A DNA stretch of 64,000 nt from JAIOSM01 sp023143455 (GTDB lineage: Bacteria > Desulfobacterota > Desulfobacteria > Desulfobacterales > Desulfobacteraceae). This document shows, in pieces, positions 50,958 to 60,766 of the stretch (the first letter of the stretch is position 1; each line of letters starts with the position of its first letter). The notes below the pieces were generated by a model. That model was not told where the DNA came from. It made no database searches and saw only the letters and a list, made by a program, of their open reading frames with translations. Made by a program: the position numbers and the translations under genes. The stretch lies in contig DAOVTW010000002.1 in NCBI GenBank assembly GCA_030632885.1, forward strand, positions 48,900 to 112,899, given 5' to 3'.

Positions 50958-52772
50958 ATGGCACAACAAATTGCAGACAGAAGGGATATCGACTTTGTTC
51001 TTCATGAACAATTTATGGCAGGGGATTTTGCTGATAAAAGTGAAGAATTTGCTGAATTTAATAAAAAAACAATAGACATGATTGTTTCGGAAGCTAGAAA
51101 CTTTGCGATCAAAGAACTTTTACCCATATATAAAGAAGGTGATGAGCAGGGCTGTACTTTTGAGAATGGTGAGGTCACTACACCTAAATCATTTAAAAGG
51201 GCTTATGATCTTTTAAATGAAGGAGAATGGCTTGCCATGGTCGAAGATCCCGAATGGGGCGGACAAGGAATGCCAAGATTAGCGTCATCTGCTGCCTATG
51301 AATATTTTAATGGTGCGAATCATCCTTTTATGATGTATGCAGGTCTTACCCACGGAGCAGGAAAACTTGTTGAGGCTTTTGGAACGGACAAGCAAAAAGA
51401 GCTTTTTTTAAAAAAACTCTTTTCAGGAGAATGGACCGGAACAATGCTTTTGACTGAACCAGGTGCAGGATCTGATGTCGGAGCCTTAACCACTACAGCT
51501 ACAAGAAACGATGATGGTACATTTTCTATTAAGGGAGAAAAGATTTTCATATCAGGTGGAGACCATGACATGGCTGATAATATTATACATCCAACTCTTG
51601 CACGCATAGAGGGCGGACCTGAAGGGACAAAAGGAATAAGCCTTTTCCTTGTACCAAAATATAGAGTTAATGATGATGGTTCCATTGGCGATGCTAATGA
51701 TGTTGTTTGTACCGGTATTGAACATAAGCTTGGAATACATGGTAACAGCACTTGTTCTCTTGCTCTTGGTGGCAAAGGAGAATGTGTCGGTACTCTTCTT
51801 GGTGAAGAAAACAAGGGCATGAAAGCCATGTTTCTTATGATGAATGAAGCTCGTCTTCTTGTAGGATATCAAGGCTTTGCCTGTGCATCTGCTTCATATA
51901 TCCATGCTGTTAATTATGCAAGAACAAGAGTTCAAGGAAAAAATCTTCTTGAGATGATGAATCCTGAAGCAAAAGCCGTTGCCATTATTAATCATCCTGA
52001 CGTGAGAAGGCAACTAATGGAAATGAAGATTTATGTAGAAGGAGCAAGAAGCCTTCTTTATTTTGTTAATTATTGCTCAGATATGGCAAAAATTGCTGAA
52101 ACCGAGGAAGAAAAAGAAAAATATGAAGGTTTTATTGAGGTTTTAACTCCTGTTGCAAAAGGTTATGTAACTGACCGGGCTTTTGAAATCTGTAGTCAGG
52201 GAGTTCAGATTTTTGGTGGATATGGATATATTGAAGAATACCCAGTTGCACAGCTTTTAAGAGATTGCAGAATTACCATGCTTTATGAAGGAACAAATGG
52301 TGTTCAGGCAATGGACCTTCTTGGAAGGAAACTTGGTTTGAATAAAGGCAAGCCAATCATGGATCTTTTCGGTGAAATGCAGAAAACAATTGCTGTTGCA
52401 AAACAAATACCTTCCCTTGAAACTGAGGCTGTGATCATTGAAGAACTTTTTAATAAACTTGCAGAAGTGGCATTACACATGGGGCAGGCAGCTATGTCTG
52501 AAAAAGTATTGAGTGCTTTTGCAAATGCTCATCCTTTTTTAGATGCAACAGGAGATGTTATGATGGCGTGGATGCTGCTTTGGAGAGCAACAATCGCAGC
52601 AACAAAACTTGAAACAGCAAAGGCAAAAGATAAACCTTTTTATGATGGTTTGCTTAAATCACTTACCTTTTTTGCAGAAACAAAGGCTCCAATAACAATA
52701 GGTAGAATGAACGGCTTGATGAGAACAAGTTCAGTAGCGGTTGATATAGACGCGGCATCTTTCCCTTCATAA
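50958..52772 (+). CDS. Acyl-CoA dehydrogenase (large, DmdC-like class)
   Basis: 604 aa, longer than the usual 380-400. The N- and middle domains are present (MLLTEPGAGSDVGAL for FAD/substrate binding). The catalytic-base region is YEGTNGVQAMDLLGRKL. A C-terminal extension of ~130 residues matches the class of 3-methylmercaptopropionyl-CoA and long-chain dehydrogenases. It oxidises an acyl-CoA to the 2-enoyl-CoA, passing electrons to ETF. No ETF genes are adjacent. Followed by decayed genes. Confidence 0.88.
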   Translation: MAQQIADRRDIDFVLHEQFMAGDFADKSEEFAEFNKKTIDMIVSEARNFAIKELLPIYKEGDEQGCTFENGEVTTPKSFKRAYDLLNEGEWLAMVEDPEWGGQGMPRLASSAAYEYFNGANHPFMMYAGLTHGAGKLVEAFGTDKQKELFLKKLFSGEWTGTMLLTEPGAGSDVGALTTTATRNDDGTFSIKGEKIFISGGDHDMADNIIHPTLARIEGGPEGTKGISLFLVPKYRVNDDGSIGDANDVVCTGIEHKLGIHGNSTCSLALGGKGECVGTLLGEENKGMKAMFLMMNEARLLVGYQGFACASASYIHAVNYARTRVQGKNLLEMMNPEAKAVAIINHPDVRRQLMEMKIYVEGARSLLYFVNYCSDMAKIAETEEEKEKYEGFIEVLTPVAKGYVTDRAFEICSQGVQIFGGYGYIEEYPVAQLLRDCRITMLYEGTNGVQAMDLLGRKLGLNKGKPIMDLFGEMQKTIAVAKQIPSLETEAVIIEELFNKLAEVALHMGQAAMSEKVLSAFANAHPFLDATGDVMMAWMLLWRATIAATKLETAKAKDKPFYDGLLKSLTFFAETKAPITIGRMNGLMRTSSVAVDIDAASFPS

Positions 52773-52958
52773 ACATAAAGATGAAAACCTTGTTGCTGGT
52801 GGTTCAAAAGCTATCAGCAGCAAGCCTGCCAAGTACTCTTTTTTGTTCCATCTTTTTAAATAGATCCAGAGGAAAAACCACATTGGGATCTATTTTGGCT
52901 CCACTGTTTCTTGCCCTGCTTTTTGTTCATCCATCTGTTATATTTCTCTTTTTTTATT

Positions 52959-53339
52959 TTATCTTGTTGTCAAAGCAACACCAGCCCCTACCATAACACC
53001 TCCGGCTGCTTGGTTGAACCTTTTAATGGTTTTTTGATTTGAAAACATCTGTCGTGCTCTGCTTGCAAGGAATGCATATGTTCCTAAGACACAGGTTGCT
53101 CCTAATAGTAACGATTGTTACAATAATTAATAAATCTCCCAAGGCTTGAGCAACTATTGAGAGTCCAAAAATGGCAAAGAACAGGAAATGTTACCAAAAA
53201 CAATACCACAAATCAGAGTAAAAGCTTGCCTGAAGCCTGATGCAAGTGCTCTTGCAATGGTGGCAAACATGCCTGGTCCTGGAGTTGCTGCCAAAACAAT
53301 TATAGCCAGTGAAAATCCTATTGCTGAATAAATTGTCAA
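52959..53339 (-). pseudogene. Decayed LysE/RhtB-type exporter gene
   Basis: The N-terminus (MTIYSAIGFSLAIIVLAATPGPG, TPGPG motif) is intact, but the frame shifts near GIVFGNI. Matching sequence then continues in another frame (LFFAIFGLSIVAQALGDLL) and again shifts to a C-terminal part (ATCVLGTYAFLASRARQMF). About 70 residues in the middle are missing. At least two frameshifts and a deletion make it non-functional. Confidence 0.72.
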
Positions 53340-53363
53340 ATAATTCTCCTGTTTTGTGAAAGC

Positions 53364-53822
53364 TTAATAACCTGATTTTTTTCCTGTTATCTGCTCAATA
53401 TCAATTTTCCATACCAGTGTATTATTTAATTGTTTTGCCGGGAACTTAAAATGTTTTGTAGTGTATTGTTGCATTATAATGTCTAAAGCTTTTTGTTTTT
53501 CTTCTGGGTTCTCAATAAAATACGTTTTTCCAAAGCCAATAACACTCTTGAAATTCATGCCCCAATTACAACCCTTTTCTGATTCCACTAATTCATGATC
53601 AATATCAAACTCAAAACAGACTTTATTGTTTTGTTTTAATATATCAACTTTTTTGCCTTTTTTCGCAGAATGGAAATAAATTATTTCATCTTTATAACCA
53701 AAACATACAGGTACAACATAGGGGCAGTCGTTAAGAGACATAGCCAAACGACAAACTTTGGCTTTAGTGATTATTTCCTCGATGCCCTTGATATCTGTTA
53801 TCTCTTTTTCTTTTATACGCAT
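53364..53822 (-). CDS. Pyridoxamine-5'-phosphate-oxidase-like flavoprotein (NimA-type)
   Basis: 152 aa. CRLAMSLNDCPYVVPVCFGYKDEIIYFHSAKKGKK and CFEFDIDHELVESEKGCNWGMNFKSVIGFGK match the FMN-binding split-barrel family to which NimA belongs. It probably reduces or binds a flavin/heme-type cofactor. It lies 25 bp from the decayed lysE gene and divergent from nothing nearby. Confidence 0.8.
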   Translation of the reverse strand: MRIKEKEITDIKGIEEIITKAKVCRLAMSLNDCPYVVPVCFGYKDEIIYFHSAKKGKKVDILKQNNKVCFEFDIDHELVESEKGCNWGMNFKSVIGFGKTYFIENPEEKQKALDIIMQQYTTKHFKFPAKQLNNTLVWKIDIEQITGKKSGY

Positions 53823-53837
53823 TGTAAGATTTTCTTC

Positions 53838-53951
53838 TTATTTTATTTCAGCAATACATTCTATTTCTACTAAAGCATCTAAAGGGTTTTTTGAAACTTC
53901 AATTGTTGCCCGGGATGGCTTTTTTTCTTGGATACTGCATTTTCCCATCAA
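53838..53951 (-). pseudogene. C-terminal remnant of a RidA-family gene
   Basis: The frame ends KPSRATIEVSKNPLDALVEI then ECIAEIK-stop, the characteristic C-terminus of RidA (reactive intermediate deaminase: RATVEV...VEIxxIA). The N-terminal two thirds are absent. It adjoins the PPOX gene on its upstream side. Confidence 0.7.
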
Positions 53952-54027
53952 ATAAGCCTTTGTATTTATTTTCGTGCCGCAACCGCACAGTGTTGAACAA
54001 TTGTTTCACGCCTGGACATTTATTGTT

Positions 54028-55155
54028 CTATTTTAACTCCTTATCTTTTAAGCCTAAGCTTATCAATTTGTATCCATTCTCGGTTTTTAAGAATTCAAAA
54101 TAGTTTTTAAAATCTAATTCTAATATGCCTTTTTCATCTCTGTGCGAAACAAGAGTAGTAAATACAGGGTTCTGCCATTCTTTGGAATTCCCACAGGAAT
54201 CAAAATATGTGGAATATTTTTCACTATTAAAGATATAGGGGTTTAAATTCTCTTTACGAATGGAGTATTCTATGTTCCCTAGTCGAAAATCATTAATTTG
54301 TTCAATCAATATTTCTTTATTCTTTGCTAAAAAGCTGTCCGCCATGCTTTTTACCCAATCTGATTTGTTATTTGACCAAAAAGCAATTTCAGTATAACAA
54401 TTTTTCGTAAGAGAGTTTAGGTTTGTTGACAAAAGGAAAATCGACTCAAACCAATTTTTAAATTCCTTTTCAAAATTAACAAATGAATAATATTTCCCAT
54501 TTGTTCCTTTAAATGATTCTCTATTTAACTCATCTTTCTGAGTTTCCATAATTTTTAGTGAAAACCAATCAAGGTCACTCTCATTATTAAAATTTTCAAT
54601 TAGAATTTCATTTTTATCATTTATCAGATAGGTTTCCCCGTCTTTCCAACTCCAATGTTCACACTTGTTTTGATCTGAATATTTAGTTTCATTCCAACAA
54701 ATTCTTTCTGCATTTTTCAAGGCTACAGTCACATTATTTCTGAACGGCAGAGCCTCATTATAAATAGCCGGGATTGTTATTTGTCCGTCTTTATCAAAAA
54801 ATCCAACTTTGTCAGTGAGTTTATCTCTAAATCTTATTTTTTCTTCACTCTCACAATCAGGAGTATTATCCCAAATATAGATATTGTCTATACCAACCTT
54901 TTCCCCATTCTTAAGTAAATAGTAACTTTCATGGTTTTCTTTATCAATTTCTTCCACCACTGCAATTATATTTATAAATTGCTTGGCAATTGAAAAAACA
55001 AACTTAGGCTTAATCTTAACCTCTTGATTGGAGTCTTTATATCCAATTAAGTCTGTTCTGTTTTGTCGAAATGAAGTCCAGATTTCATTGTCTTGAGCAT
55101 AAGAGATACTAAAATTGAAAAAAATCATTATTATAATTAAAAATCGATATCGCAT
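54028..55155 (-). CDS. Secreted protein with WG-type beta repeats
   Basis: About 375 aa from ATG 55155 (AGGAG six bases upstream; an earlier start exists). Signal peptide MRYRFLIIIMIFFNFSISYA. The WG-repeat-like segments KVGFFDKDGQITIPAIYNEA and the Trp-rich EHWSWKDGETYLI are visible, but only one or two clear repeats. Likely periplasmic or outer-membrane; function unknown. Confidence 0.65.
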   Translation of the reverse strand: MRYRFLIIIMIFFNFSISYAQDNEIWTSFRQNRTDLIGYKDSNQEVKIKPKFVFSIAKQFINIIAVVEEIDKENHESYYLLKNGEKVGIDNIYIWDNTPDCESEEKIRFRDKLTDKVGFFDKDGQITIPAIYNEALPFRNNVTVALKNAERICWNETKYSDQNKCEHWSWKDGETYLINDKNEILIENFNNESDLDWFSLKIMETQKDELNRESFKGTNGKYYSFVNFEKEFKNWFESIFLLSTNLNSLTKNCYTEIAFWSNNKSDWVKSMADSFLAKNKEILIEQINDFRLGNIEYSIRKENLNPYIFNSEKYSTYFDSCGNSKEWQNPVFTTLVSHRDEKGILELDFKNYFEFLKTENGYKLISLGLKDKELK

Positions 55156-55427
55156 TATTTGCTCCTGTTTTTTAATAATGCCTGACAATATTTATAAACC
55201 TGTTTTTTATAATAATCTATCAAATTAATTTTATAAAGCTATTTTGATTTTTCTTCAGCTAAAATTTGTTAAATCGTCTATTTAGCCTTTAATAAGACGG
55301 GCAGGGGAGTCTATATGAGTCCCTGTGTGTGAACAAGGTTATTTTTTCCCGGTCCAGAGGAGGACGCCTGGGCTATCTCGTTGGTTTTAATCCTTTAAGT
55401 GTGTCTTTTAAAGAGAAAGGTTCAAAT

Positions 55428-56015
55428 TTATTCCTTGAGAACCATGTCAATACACATTACAGCAGCAACAATGAGCTGCCGAGCTACATGATCAGAAGGT
55501 ATGGTCTCAGATATCTTCAGTACATAATTGTCTGCGCTGGTGAATAGTTCTTTGCCAAGACCAGCCCATTTTTTACTGACGTGGGCAAGCTCTGTTTCAT
55601 TGGTCATGAATTTAAAATTCCACCCGGTCCATTTCCCTTTGAGTTGACATACTGGTTCTTCATTGGCATCGAAAACAGTAAATGCTCCGCCAATAGAGAA
55701 AAACTTTTGCTTGAACATACCAACAACTTGATCATTTTCGTCAAGAACCTCTACTTTTGATAGAAAGATTGATATCCCCCTTTTTACGCGAACAATCTGC
55801 TGCCCTTCAGGAGTTCTGATTTGTACGTCAAAAGGGGTCATCCTCTTATAGTCTGTAAATCTTAGGAGTTTAGTAAAGATGCCCAAGTTGTCCTCCCTGC
55901 ATTCCATGATGATTTCATTGGTTTCTGGATCATAGATGTCATAGTTGTTGGCTGCTTTAAACATTCCAACGTGTTCTTTTACTAGATAGAGATTTCTACT
56001 TAGTGCTGTGTTCAT
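55428..56015 (-). CDS. LURP-one/scramblase-like protein
   Basis: 195 aa from ATG 56015 (AAAGGAAA upstream). Beta-rich, with repeated KISFMRT-like features (NLYLVKEHVGMFKAANNYDIYDPETNEII; VFDANEEPVCQLKGKWTGWNFKF) typical of the LURP-one-related/scramblase fold. Bacterial members are of unknown role; a lipid-related one has been proposed. No neighbour shares an operon. Confidence 0.72.
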   Translation of the reverse strand: MNTALSRNLYLVKEHVGMFKAANNYDIYDPETNEIIMECREDNLGIFTKLLRFTDYKRMTPFDVQIRTPEGQQIVRVKRGISIFLSKVEVLDENDQVVGMFKQKFFSIGGAFTVFDANEEPVCQLKGKWTGWNFKFMTNETELAHVSKKWAGLGKELFTSADNYVLKISETIPSDHVARQLIVAAVMCIDMVLKE

Positions 56016-56155
56016 TGTTTTTTCCTTTTGTTGTTTGTTTTTAAACACATGGTTCACCCTAACAAAATTTTAAAAGATTTGGATATGATAGCAAAAACTA
56101 TAATAATTAGTCAACAGGAGGATCTTTCCATTAATTAAAGATTAGCTTTTATTGG

Positions 56156-56207
56156 TTGACAAGGCTCTGTTTTTTGTATTATATAAACATATTAATATAT
56201 GTTTATA
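56156..56207 (+). promoter_or_regulatory. Sigma-70 promoter with perfect palindromic operator
   Basis: TTGACA (56156-56161) with TATTAT (56177-56182) 15 bases on, or TTATAT with 17-base spacing. Overlapping the -10 end is an exact 26-bp palindrome: TATAAACATAT (56182-56192), TAAT, ATATGTTTATA (56197-56207). Location over the transcription start implies repression. The regulator is unknown. Confidence 0.7.
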
Positions 56208-56233
56208 TGTTATAAAAAAAGGATTATTAAACT

Positions 56234-57319
56234 ATGAAAAACTTCAAACCAAATTGCCTTCCGGTTCTTATTGGCAGTTTACCTATGAATAACCATAAAG
56301 AGGCAACAGAGCTTATTTTTGAATATACTCCTGAAATACCTTTGTGGCCACAACTTCCTATATTTACAAAAGAAGGCATGATGGAGCAGTTTATGTCCGG
56401 GTTGCCAGGGCTTGTCCAAAAAGAAGGCAAGTCTTACCTTGATACAACAAAACAAGGATTTGATGAGGAATATCTGGCATTTTTTGAAGAGTATTTTGCA
56501 GTTAGTGAAGGGGGCGCAGAAATAGATTCTTCTATCTTTTCTTTTACTCCTGAAACAGGTAAGGGCTTTAAAGAGTTTTTGCGTCAGGTTGACGAGAAGC
56601 TTGATAAAAAAGAAGTCCCTTGTGTTGCGCTTAAAGGTCAGGTCACAGGACCTGTAACCTTTGGCATTAGTATAAAAGATCAAACTGACAGATCTGTTTT
56701 TTATAATGAGCAGTTAAGGGAGGTTTTTGTAAAAAAACTTGCTATGAATGCAAAATGGCAGGCAAAGGAATATAGAAAAAGAGGAGCGATCCCAATTATC
56801 TTTATTGATGAGCCAAGTCTTGCAGGGTTTGGGGCTTCCACGTATATAACAATTACAAAAGAAGATGTAACAGAGACCTTAGAAGAAATAGTAGATGCTG
56901 TTCATAGTGAAGGCGGGTTTTCTGGTGTTCATGTATGTGCAAACACTCAATGGGATGTGCTGCTTGAATCAAAAATTGATGTTATAAGCTTTGATGCATA
57001 TTCATATTTTGAAAAATTTATTTTATTTCCTGATCATATAAAAAAATATTTAAAAAGAGGGTCTCTGTTAGCGTGGGGGATAGTACCGACCCATAAGGAA
57101 GATATAATTGAAGAAGAAAGTGTTGAAACATTGTTCTCAAAATTTGAAGCGCAACTTAAACATGCTCAGGCAATAGGACTTGATAAACAATTGTTATTGG
57201 AGCAGATTTTTATTACTCCAAGCTGTGGCACAGGTTCGATAAGTTTTGAAGCAGCAAAAAAGGTACTTGAATTAACAAAAGGCTTGTCTGAGAGGGTTAG
57301 GCAAGAGTATTTTTGCTGA
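56234..57319 (+). CDS. MetE-like cobalamin-independent methyltransferase domain protein
   Basis: 361 aa, half the size of MetE and like its C-terminal catalytic half. Motifs: VLIGSLP at the start, PIIFIDEPSLAGFG (Asp/Glu), FSGVHVCANTQWD (His and Cys zinc ligands) and ITPSCGTGS (second Cys ligand). Short MetE-like proteins of anaerobes are reported to take methyl groups from corrinoid proteins instead of folate; this one could be such a core-MetE. The gene has a palindromic operator and faces the MFS gene tail-to-tail with 23 bp overlap. Confidence 0.83.
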   Translation: MKNFKPNCLPVLIGSLPMNNHKEATELIFEYTPEIPLWPQLPIFTKEGMMEQFMSGLPGLVQKEGKSYLDTTKQGFDEEYLAFFEEYFAVSEGGAEIDSSIFSFTPETGKGFKEFLRQVDEKLDKKEVPCVALKGQVTGPVTFGISIKDQTDRSVFYNEQLREVFVKKLAMNAKWQAKEYRKRGAIPIIFIDEPSLAGFGASTYITITKEDVTETLEEIVDAVHSEGGFSGVHVCANTQWDVLLESKIDVISFDAYSYFEKFILFPDHIKKYLKRGSLLAWGIVPTHKEDIIEEESVETLFSKFEAQLKHAQAIGLDKQLLLEQIFITPSCGTGSISFEAAKKVLELTKGLSERVRQEYFC

Positions 57320-58481
57320 TTTTTGTTAACATTATAAAAGCAAGTACTCCTGTTGCCATTAATATAAGCCCGCAAGGGAAGACATAGCTTAAGCTTGAAA
57401 GATCCATAATAATACCGGCAACTACGGAGCCTATGAACATTCCAAGGCTGTGACCAACAGTAATCAACGAAATAACAGATGCCATTGCACTGGTTTCTTG
57501 ACCCTTAAGAACTGCAAGTGCCATTAACGCAGGATTGGAAATACCACCGCCAAATCCAAATACAGCAACACTTATTACAAGATCATAGTATGAAACAGAT
57601 ATTGTAAGAAGATACATGGCAAAAGTGCATAATATTCCACCTGTTATAACCATAACATTTTTATTCACTCGATCAGCAATATAACCCATTGGCAGATTTA
57701 AAATGCCACTTATAAAAATACCAAACATTAGAAGAAAGCCGGTTTCAGTGCTTGAAAGAGAAAATGCTTTATCTGCAAAAAGAGGAACAAAACACCAGAT
57801 AACTCCGATACATGCTGTATAGGCAAGTCTGACTGAAATAAGTGCAAGAATATCAAGGTTTTTTATAAGCAATAAGAGTGATACAGGAGTTTGCTCTCGT
57901 GCTGAGATATCTTCTTTGTCAGCAGAAGGGAGGAAAATAATACTTAGAAAAAGCCCAGCAGCAGAAAAAACACCCATACACCCAAAGGCAAAATTCATAG
58001 AAAAAGCGTCTTTTAAAACACCACCGATCAAAGGTCCAAGGCTTAGGCTTGCAAACATGGACATATTAAAAAGCCCCATGGAATATCCTTCACTGCCTTT
58101 ATCAGTAATTTCACCGACATATGCCTGAACAACAGGCATGATCATAGCAGAAGCGATTCCTTGAAAAAAACGGACTATAATAAGCGATTCAACATTAGTA
58201 GTAAACATAAAAGCCAAAGAAGTTATGGCATAACCTAGAAGCCCTGCAAGTATAAATGGTTTTCTCCCTTTTTTATCTGAGAGTCTTCCAAAAACAGGCA
58301 AGAGAATAGTTCTTGAAAGAGAGAATGAACCAAAGACCATGCCAATATAAAGACCTGAAGCACCCATTTCATGGGCAAAAATTGGAAGAAGAGGGACTAC
58401 AATTCCAACTCCGGTTACTGTTATGAAGATTGTAAAAAAAAGAGTTATAAATACTTTTTTTTGGGGAGAGGGTATAAGCAT
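57297..58481 (-). CDS. MFS transporter
   Basis: About 394 aa from ATG 58481; an in-frame TTG at 58520 is possible, and neither has a good ribosome site. Twelve hydrophobic helices; loop 2-3 motif FGRLSDKKGRKPFILAG is the MFS A-motif. TG(V)GIVVPLLPIFA is in helix 1, as in drug:H+ antiporter-1 members. Likely an efflux pump for small molecules. Its 3' end overlaps the MetE-like gene. Confidence 0.82.
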   Translation of the reverse strand: MLIPSPQKKVFITLFFTIFITVTGVGIVVPLLPIFAHEMGASGLYIGMVFGSFSLSRTILLPVFGRLSDKKGRKPFILAGLLGYAITSLAFMFTTNVESLIIVRFFQGIASAMIMPVVQAYVGEITDKGSEGYSMGLFNMSMFASLSLGPLIGGVLKDAFSMNFAFGCMGVFSAAGLFLSIIFLPSADKEDISAREQTPVSLLLLIKNLDILALISVRLAYTACIGVIWCFVPLFADKAFSLSSTETGFLLMFGIFISGILNLPMGYIADRVNKNVMVITGGILCTFAMYLLTISVSYYDLVISVAVFGFGGGISNPALMALAVLKGQETSAMASVISLITVGHSLGMFIGSVVAGIIMDLSSLSYVFPCGLILMATGVLAFIMLTKISKNTLA

Positions 58482-58527
58482 TTTTTGTTTGTTTGCCAGT
58501 TCTGTTTTTTTACCATCCAAAGTTAGG

Positions 58528-58563
58528 TCAAAAACCCCCCGGGCGCTTTGTGCCCTGGGTTGA
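58528..58563 (-). terminator. Rho-independent terminator of the SulP gene
   Basis: On the minus strand AACCCAGGGCAC, AAA, then GCGCCCGGGGGGTT pair into a GC-rich hairpin, and TTTTGACC follows. It lies about 40 bp after the SulP stop and just upstream of the MFS gene. Confidence 0.72.
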
Positions 58564-58600
58564 TTAGTAGATTCTTATTTTAATAACCTATCAATATTAA

Positions 58601-60766
58601 TTAAGTAATACATGATGATACATAAGCTCTTAATGGACATTTGTCACAACCTTCTGTCTCATGGATCTTTTTATGAATTGATTCTAATGCTCTTCTTGAA
58701 TTAGGATATAAATTTTCCTCACCTATTTTATCGATAAGATGAGTTCTTTTTAATACCGCAAGAACTCCTTCTTTTAGACCACAGAATGATATTTCACGAT
58801 AACTTCCACGCACAGTATCAACAAGTATTGAGAGTGCATCCTCACCAGAAGCATCAAGGTCATTTATACCACTTGATTCTATTAGAATGTGCAAAAGATC
58901 GGGTTTTTTTACAATGTATTCTAGTACTTTGTCTTCAAGATAAGTTGCGTTTGTAAAAATTAGAGCGCCGTCAAATCTAACAATAGCAATATGATCACAT
59001 TCTTTTAGATCGTCTTTAATAGCATCTGTAAGGGTATCGTCCGGGGATTTTGATAGAAGAGCTACTTTTGGCCTTAAGTTCTTGTAAATAAAAAGAGCAA
59101 AAGTTAGGGCAACACCTACCATTATACCTTCTTCAAGATGTGGAGCAAAATAGAGTGTGCAGACAAATGCGATAATGGAAATAATTCCGTCAGAGCGTTT
59201 TGCTTTCCATGCGTGCACAAAACCTTGAGTATTTATGAGACCAATAACAGCCATCATGATAACTGCTGCAAGAACAGCCTGGGGTAAATGATAAAGAAGT
59301 GGAGTTAAAAAAAGCAGAGTTATTGCAACCATGAGGCTTGTTATAACAGAAGAAACACCACTGACCGCATTTGCCTGGAGGTTAACAGCAGATCGGGAGA
59401 ATGAACCGGATACTGCATAACTCTGTCCAAAGGAACCAATTATGTTTGCAAGACCCTGACCGATAAGCTCCTGATTTGGGTCTAATCTTTGACCTGTTTT
59501 AGCTGCCATGGATTTTGCAATTGCAATTGCCTCCATAAAACCAAGAAGGGAAATTATTACGGCAAAAGGAAACAGTTGCAAAAAAGCTGCCAAATAAGAT
59601 GAATTTTTAGGAGCTTTAGGTATTCCGATTTTAAGACCTTTTGGAATATCACCAACAACAGCACCAGCTCCAATCATTTGCAGGTTAGCTATGTTCAATG
59701 GCTTGTTTGTAACTTTTATTCTCCATTTGTGACCATCAGTTTCAAGCCCATTAGGTAATGTAGAGTCTGTATAAAAAGAAGGGGTTTCACCTGCATTTTT
59801 TGAAACTGCAAAATGAACCAGCCTAAGGTTTTCTCTTTTCACATGAGCAGCTCCAGTCAAACGATCTATTTTGGCTTGTATCAAAGCAAGCTTATGTTCA
59901 ATATCAAGAATCGCCGTAGAAGTGGTATTAATACCATGCCTTTCTGACTTATCATGAGCAGCCTTAAGTTCATTGTTTAAACCTGCTCTTTTTGTACTCA
60001 ACGTTTCTATATTATTAACATCATTATTAAATTCATTAATCCTTTGAATAATTTTTGGATCTTTGATGTTTTCAAGAGCAATAAACTTATTGTTGTTAAA
60101 ACCTGTAAATTTGGAAATCAGAATAGTTACAGCGACTGCAACAAGGACATTAGGTATTTTAGGGTTCACACGTTTTAAGCCAACCATAATAACGATAGCT
60201 AAAATTCCTATTAAAAGTGTTGGAAAATGCGTGTAATGAAAAGCTGATTTGCATACATTTATTATGGTTTGATAATGGTGGGGCGCCTTATCAACATATA
60301 CCCCGAATAATTTTGAAAATTGTGATGAGGCAATAACAATTGCTGCTGCATTTGTAAAACCATTCACAACCGGGTGAGAAAGAAGATTTACTACAAGCCC
60401 AAGTTTGAATACCCCTAAGAATAACTGAAAGCATCCCACAGTTAATGCCAGAATAATTGAATAGGCAATAAACTCTGGTCCTCCGGCTGTTGCCAGAGGT
60501 TCTAAGGATGCTGCAGACATAAGTGATACTACTGCAACAGGACCGGTTGCAAGCTGGCGACTTGATCCAAAAAGTGATGCCACCATTGGTGGTAAAAATG
60601 CTGCGTATAAACCATAATACGCAGGAAGTCCGGCAAGCTGGGCATAAGCCATGGATTGCGGAATAAGAACCATGGCAACTGTAATTCCGGCAATTATATC
60701 CGCGCTTAGTTTTTCTTTGTTATAGTCGTTAAACCATAACAGGAACGGGAAAAATTTTGTTAACAT
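58601..60766 (-). CDS. SulP/SLC26-family anion transporter with STAS domain
   Basis: 721 aa. The SulP core starts with AGITVAMVLIPQSMAYAQLAGLPAYYGLYAA. A C-terminal STAS domain (AIVRFDGALIFTNATYLEDKVLEYI; SSGINDLDASGEDALSILVD) is at ~580-690. Between helices near residues 240-380 is an added segment of ~140 residues, including a coiled-coil-like helix (NDVNNIETLSTKRAGLNNELKAAHDKSE). SulP proteins carry sulfate, bicarbonate or other anions; sulfate would suit a sulfate reducer. The tail has a Cys-rich motif (CDKCPLRAYVSSC). Confidence 0.86.
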   Translation of the reverse strand: MLTKFFPFLLWFNDYNKEKLSADIIAGITVAMVLIPQSMAYAQLAGLPAYYGLYAAFLPPMVASLFGSSRQLATGPVAVVSLMSAASLEPLATAGGPEFIAYSIILALTVGCFQLFLGVFKLGLVVNLLSHPVVNGFTNAAAIVIASSQFSKLFGVYVDKAPHHYQTIINVCKSAFHYTHFPTLLIGILAIVIMVGLKRVNPKIPNVLVAVAVTILISKFTGFNNNKFIALENIKDPKIIQRINEFNNDVNNIETLSTKRAGLNNELKAAHDKSERHGINTTSTAILDIEHKLALIQAKIDRLTGAAHVKRENLRLVHFAVSKNAGETPSFYTDSTLPNGLETDGHKWRIKVTNKPLNIANLQMIGAGAVVGDIPKGLKIGIPKAPKNSSYLAAFLQLFPFAVIISLLGFMEAIAIAKSMAAKTGQRLDPNQELIGQGLANIIGSFGQSYAVSGSFSRSAVNLQANAVSGVSSVITSLMVAITLLFLTPLLYHLPQAVLAAVIMMAVIGLINTQGFVHAWKAKRSDGIISIIAFVCTLYFAPHLEEGIMVGVALTFALFIYKNLRPKVALLSKSPDDTLTDAIKDDLKECDHIAIVRFDGALIFTNATYLEDKVLEYIVKKPDLLHILIESSGINDLDASGEDALSILVDTVRGSYREISFCGLKEGVLAVLKRTHLIDKIGEENLYPNSRRALESIHKKIHETEGCDKCPLRAYVSSCIT

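Noticed and set aside
55265..55547. Small rightward gene at 55329-55547
   Set aside because: It overlaps the end of the LURP-one-like gene in another frame, has no ribosome site and resembles no protein.
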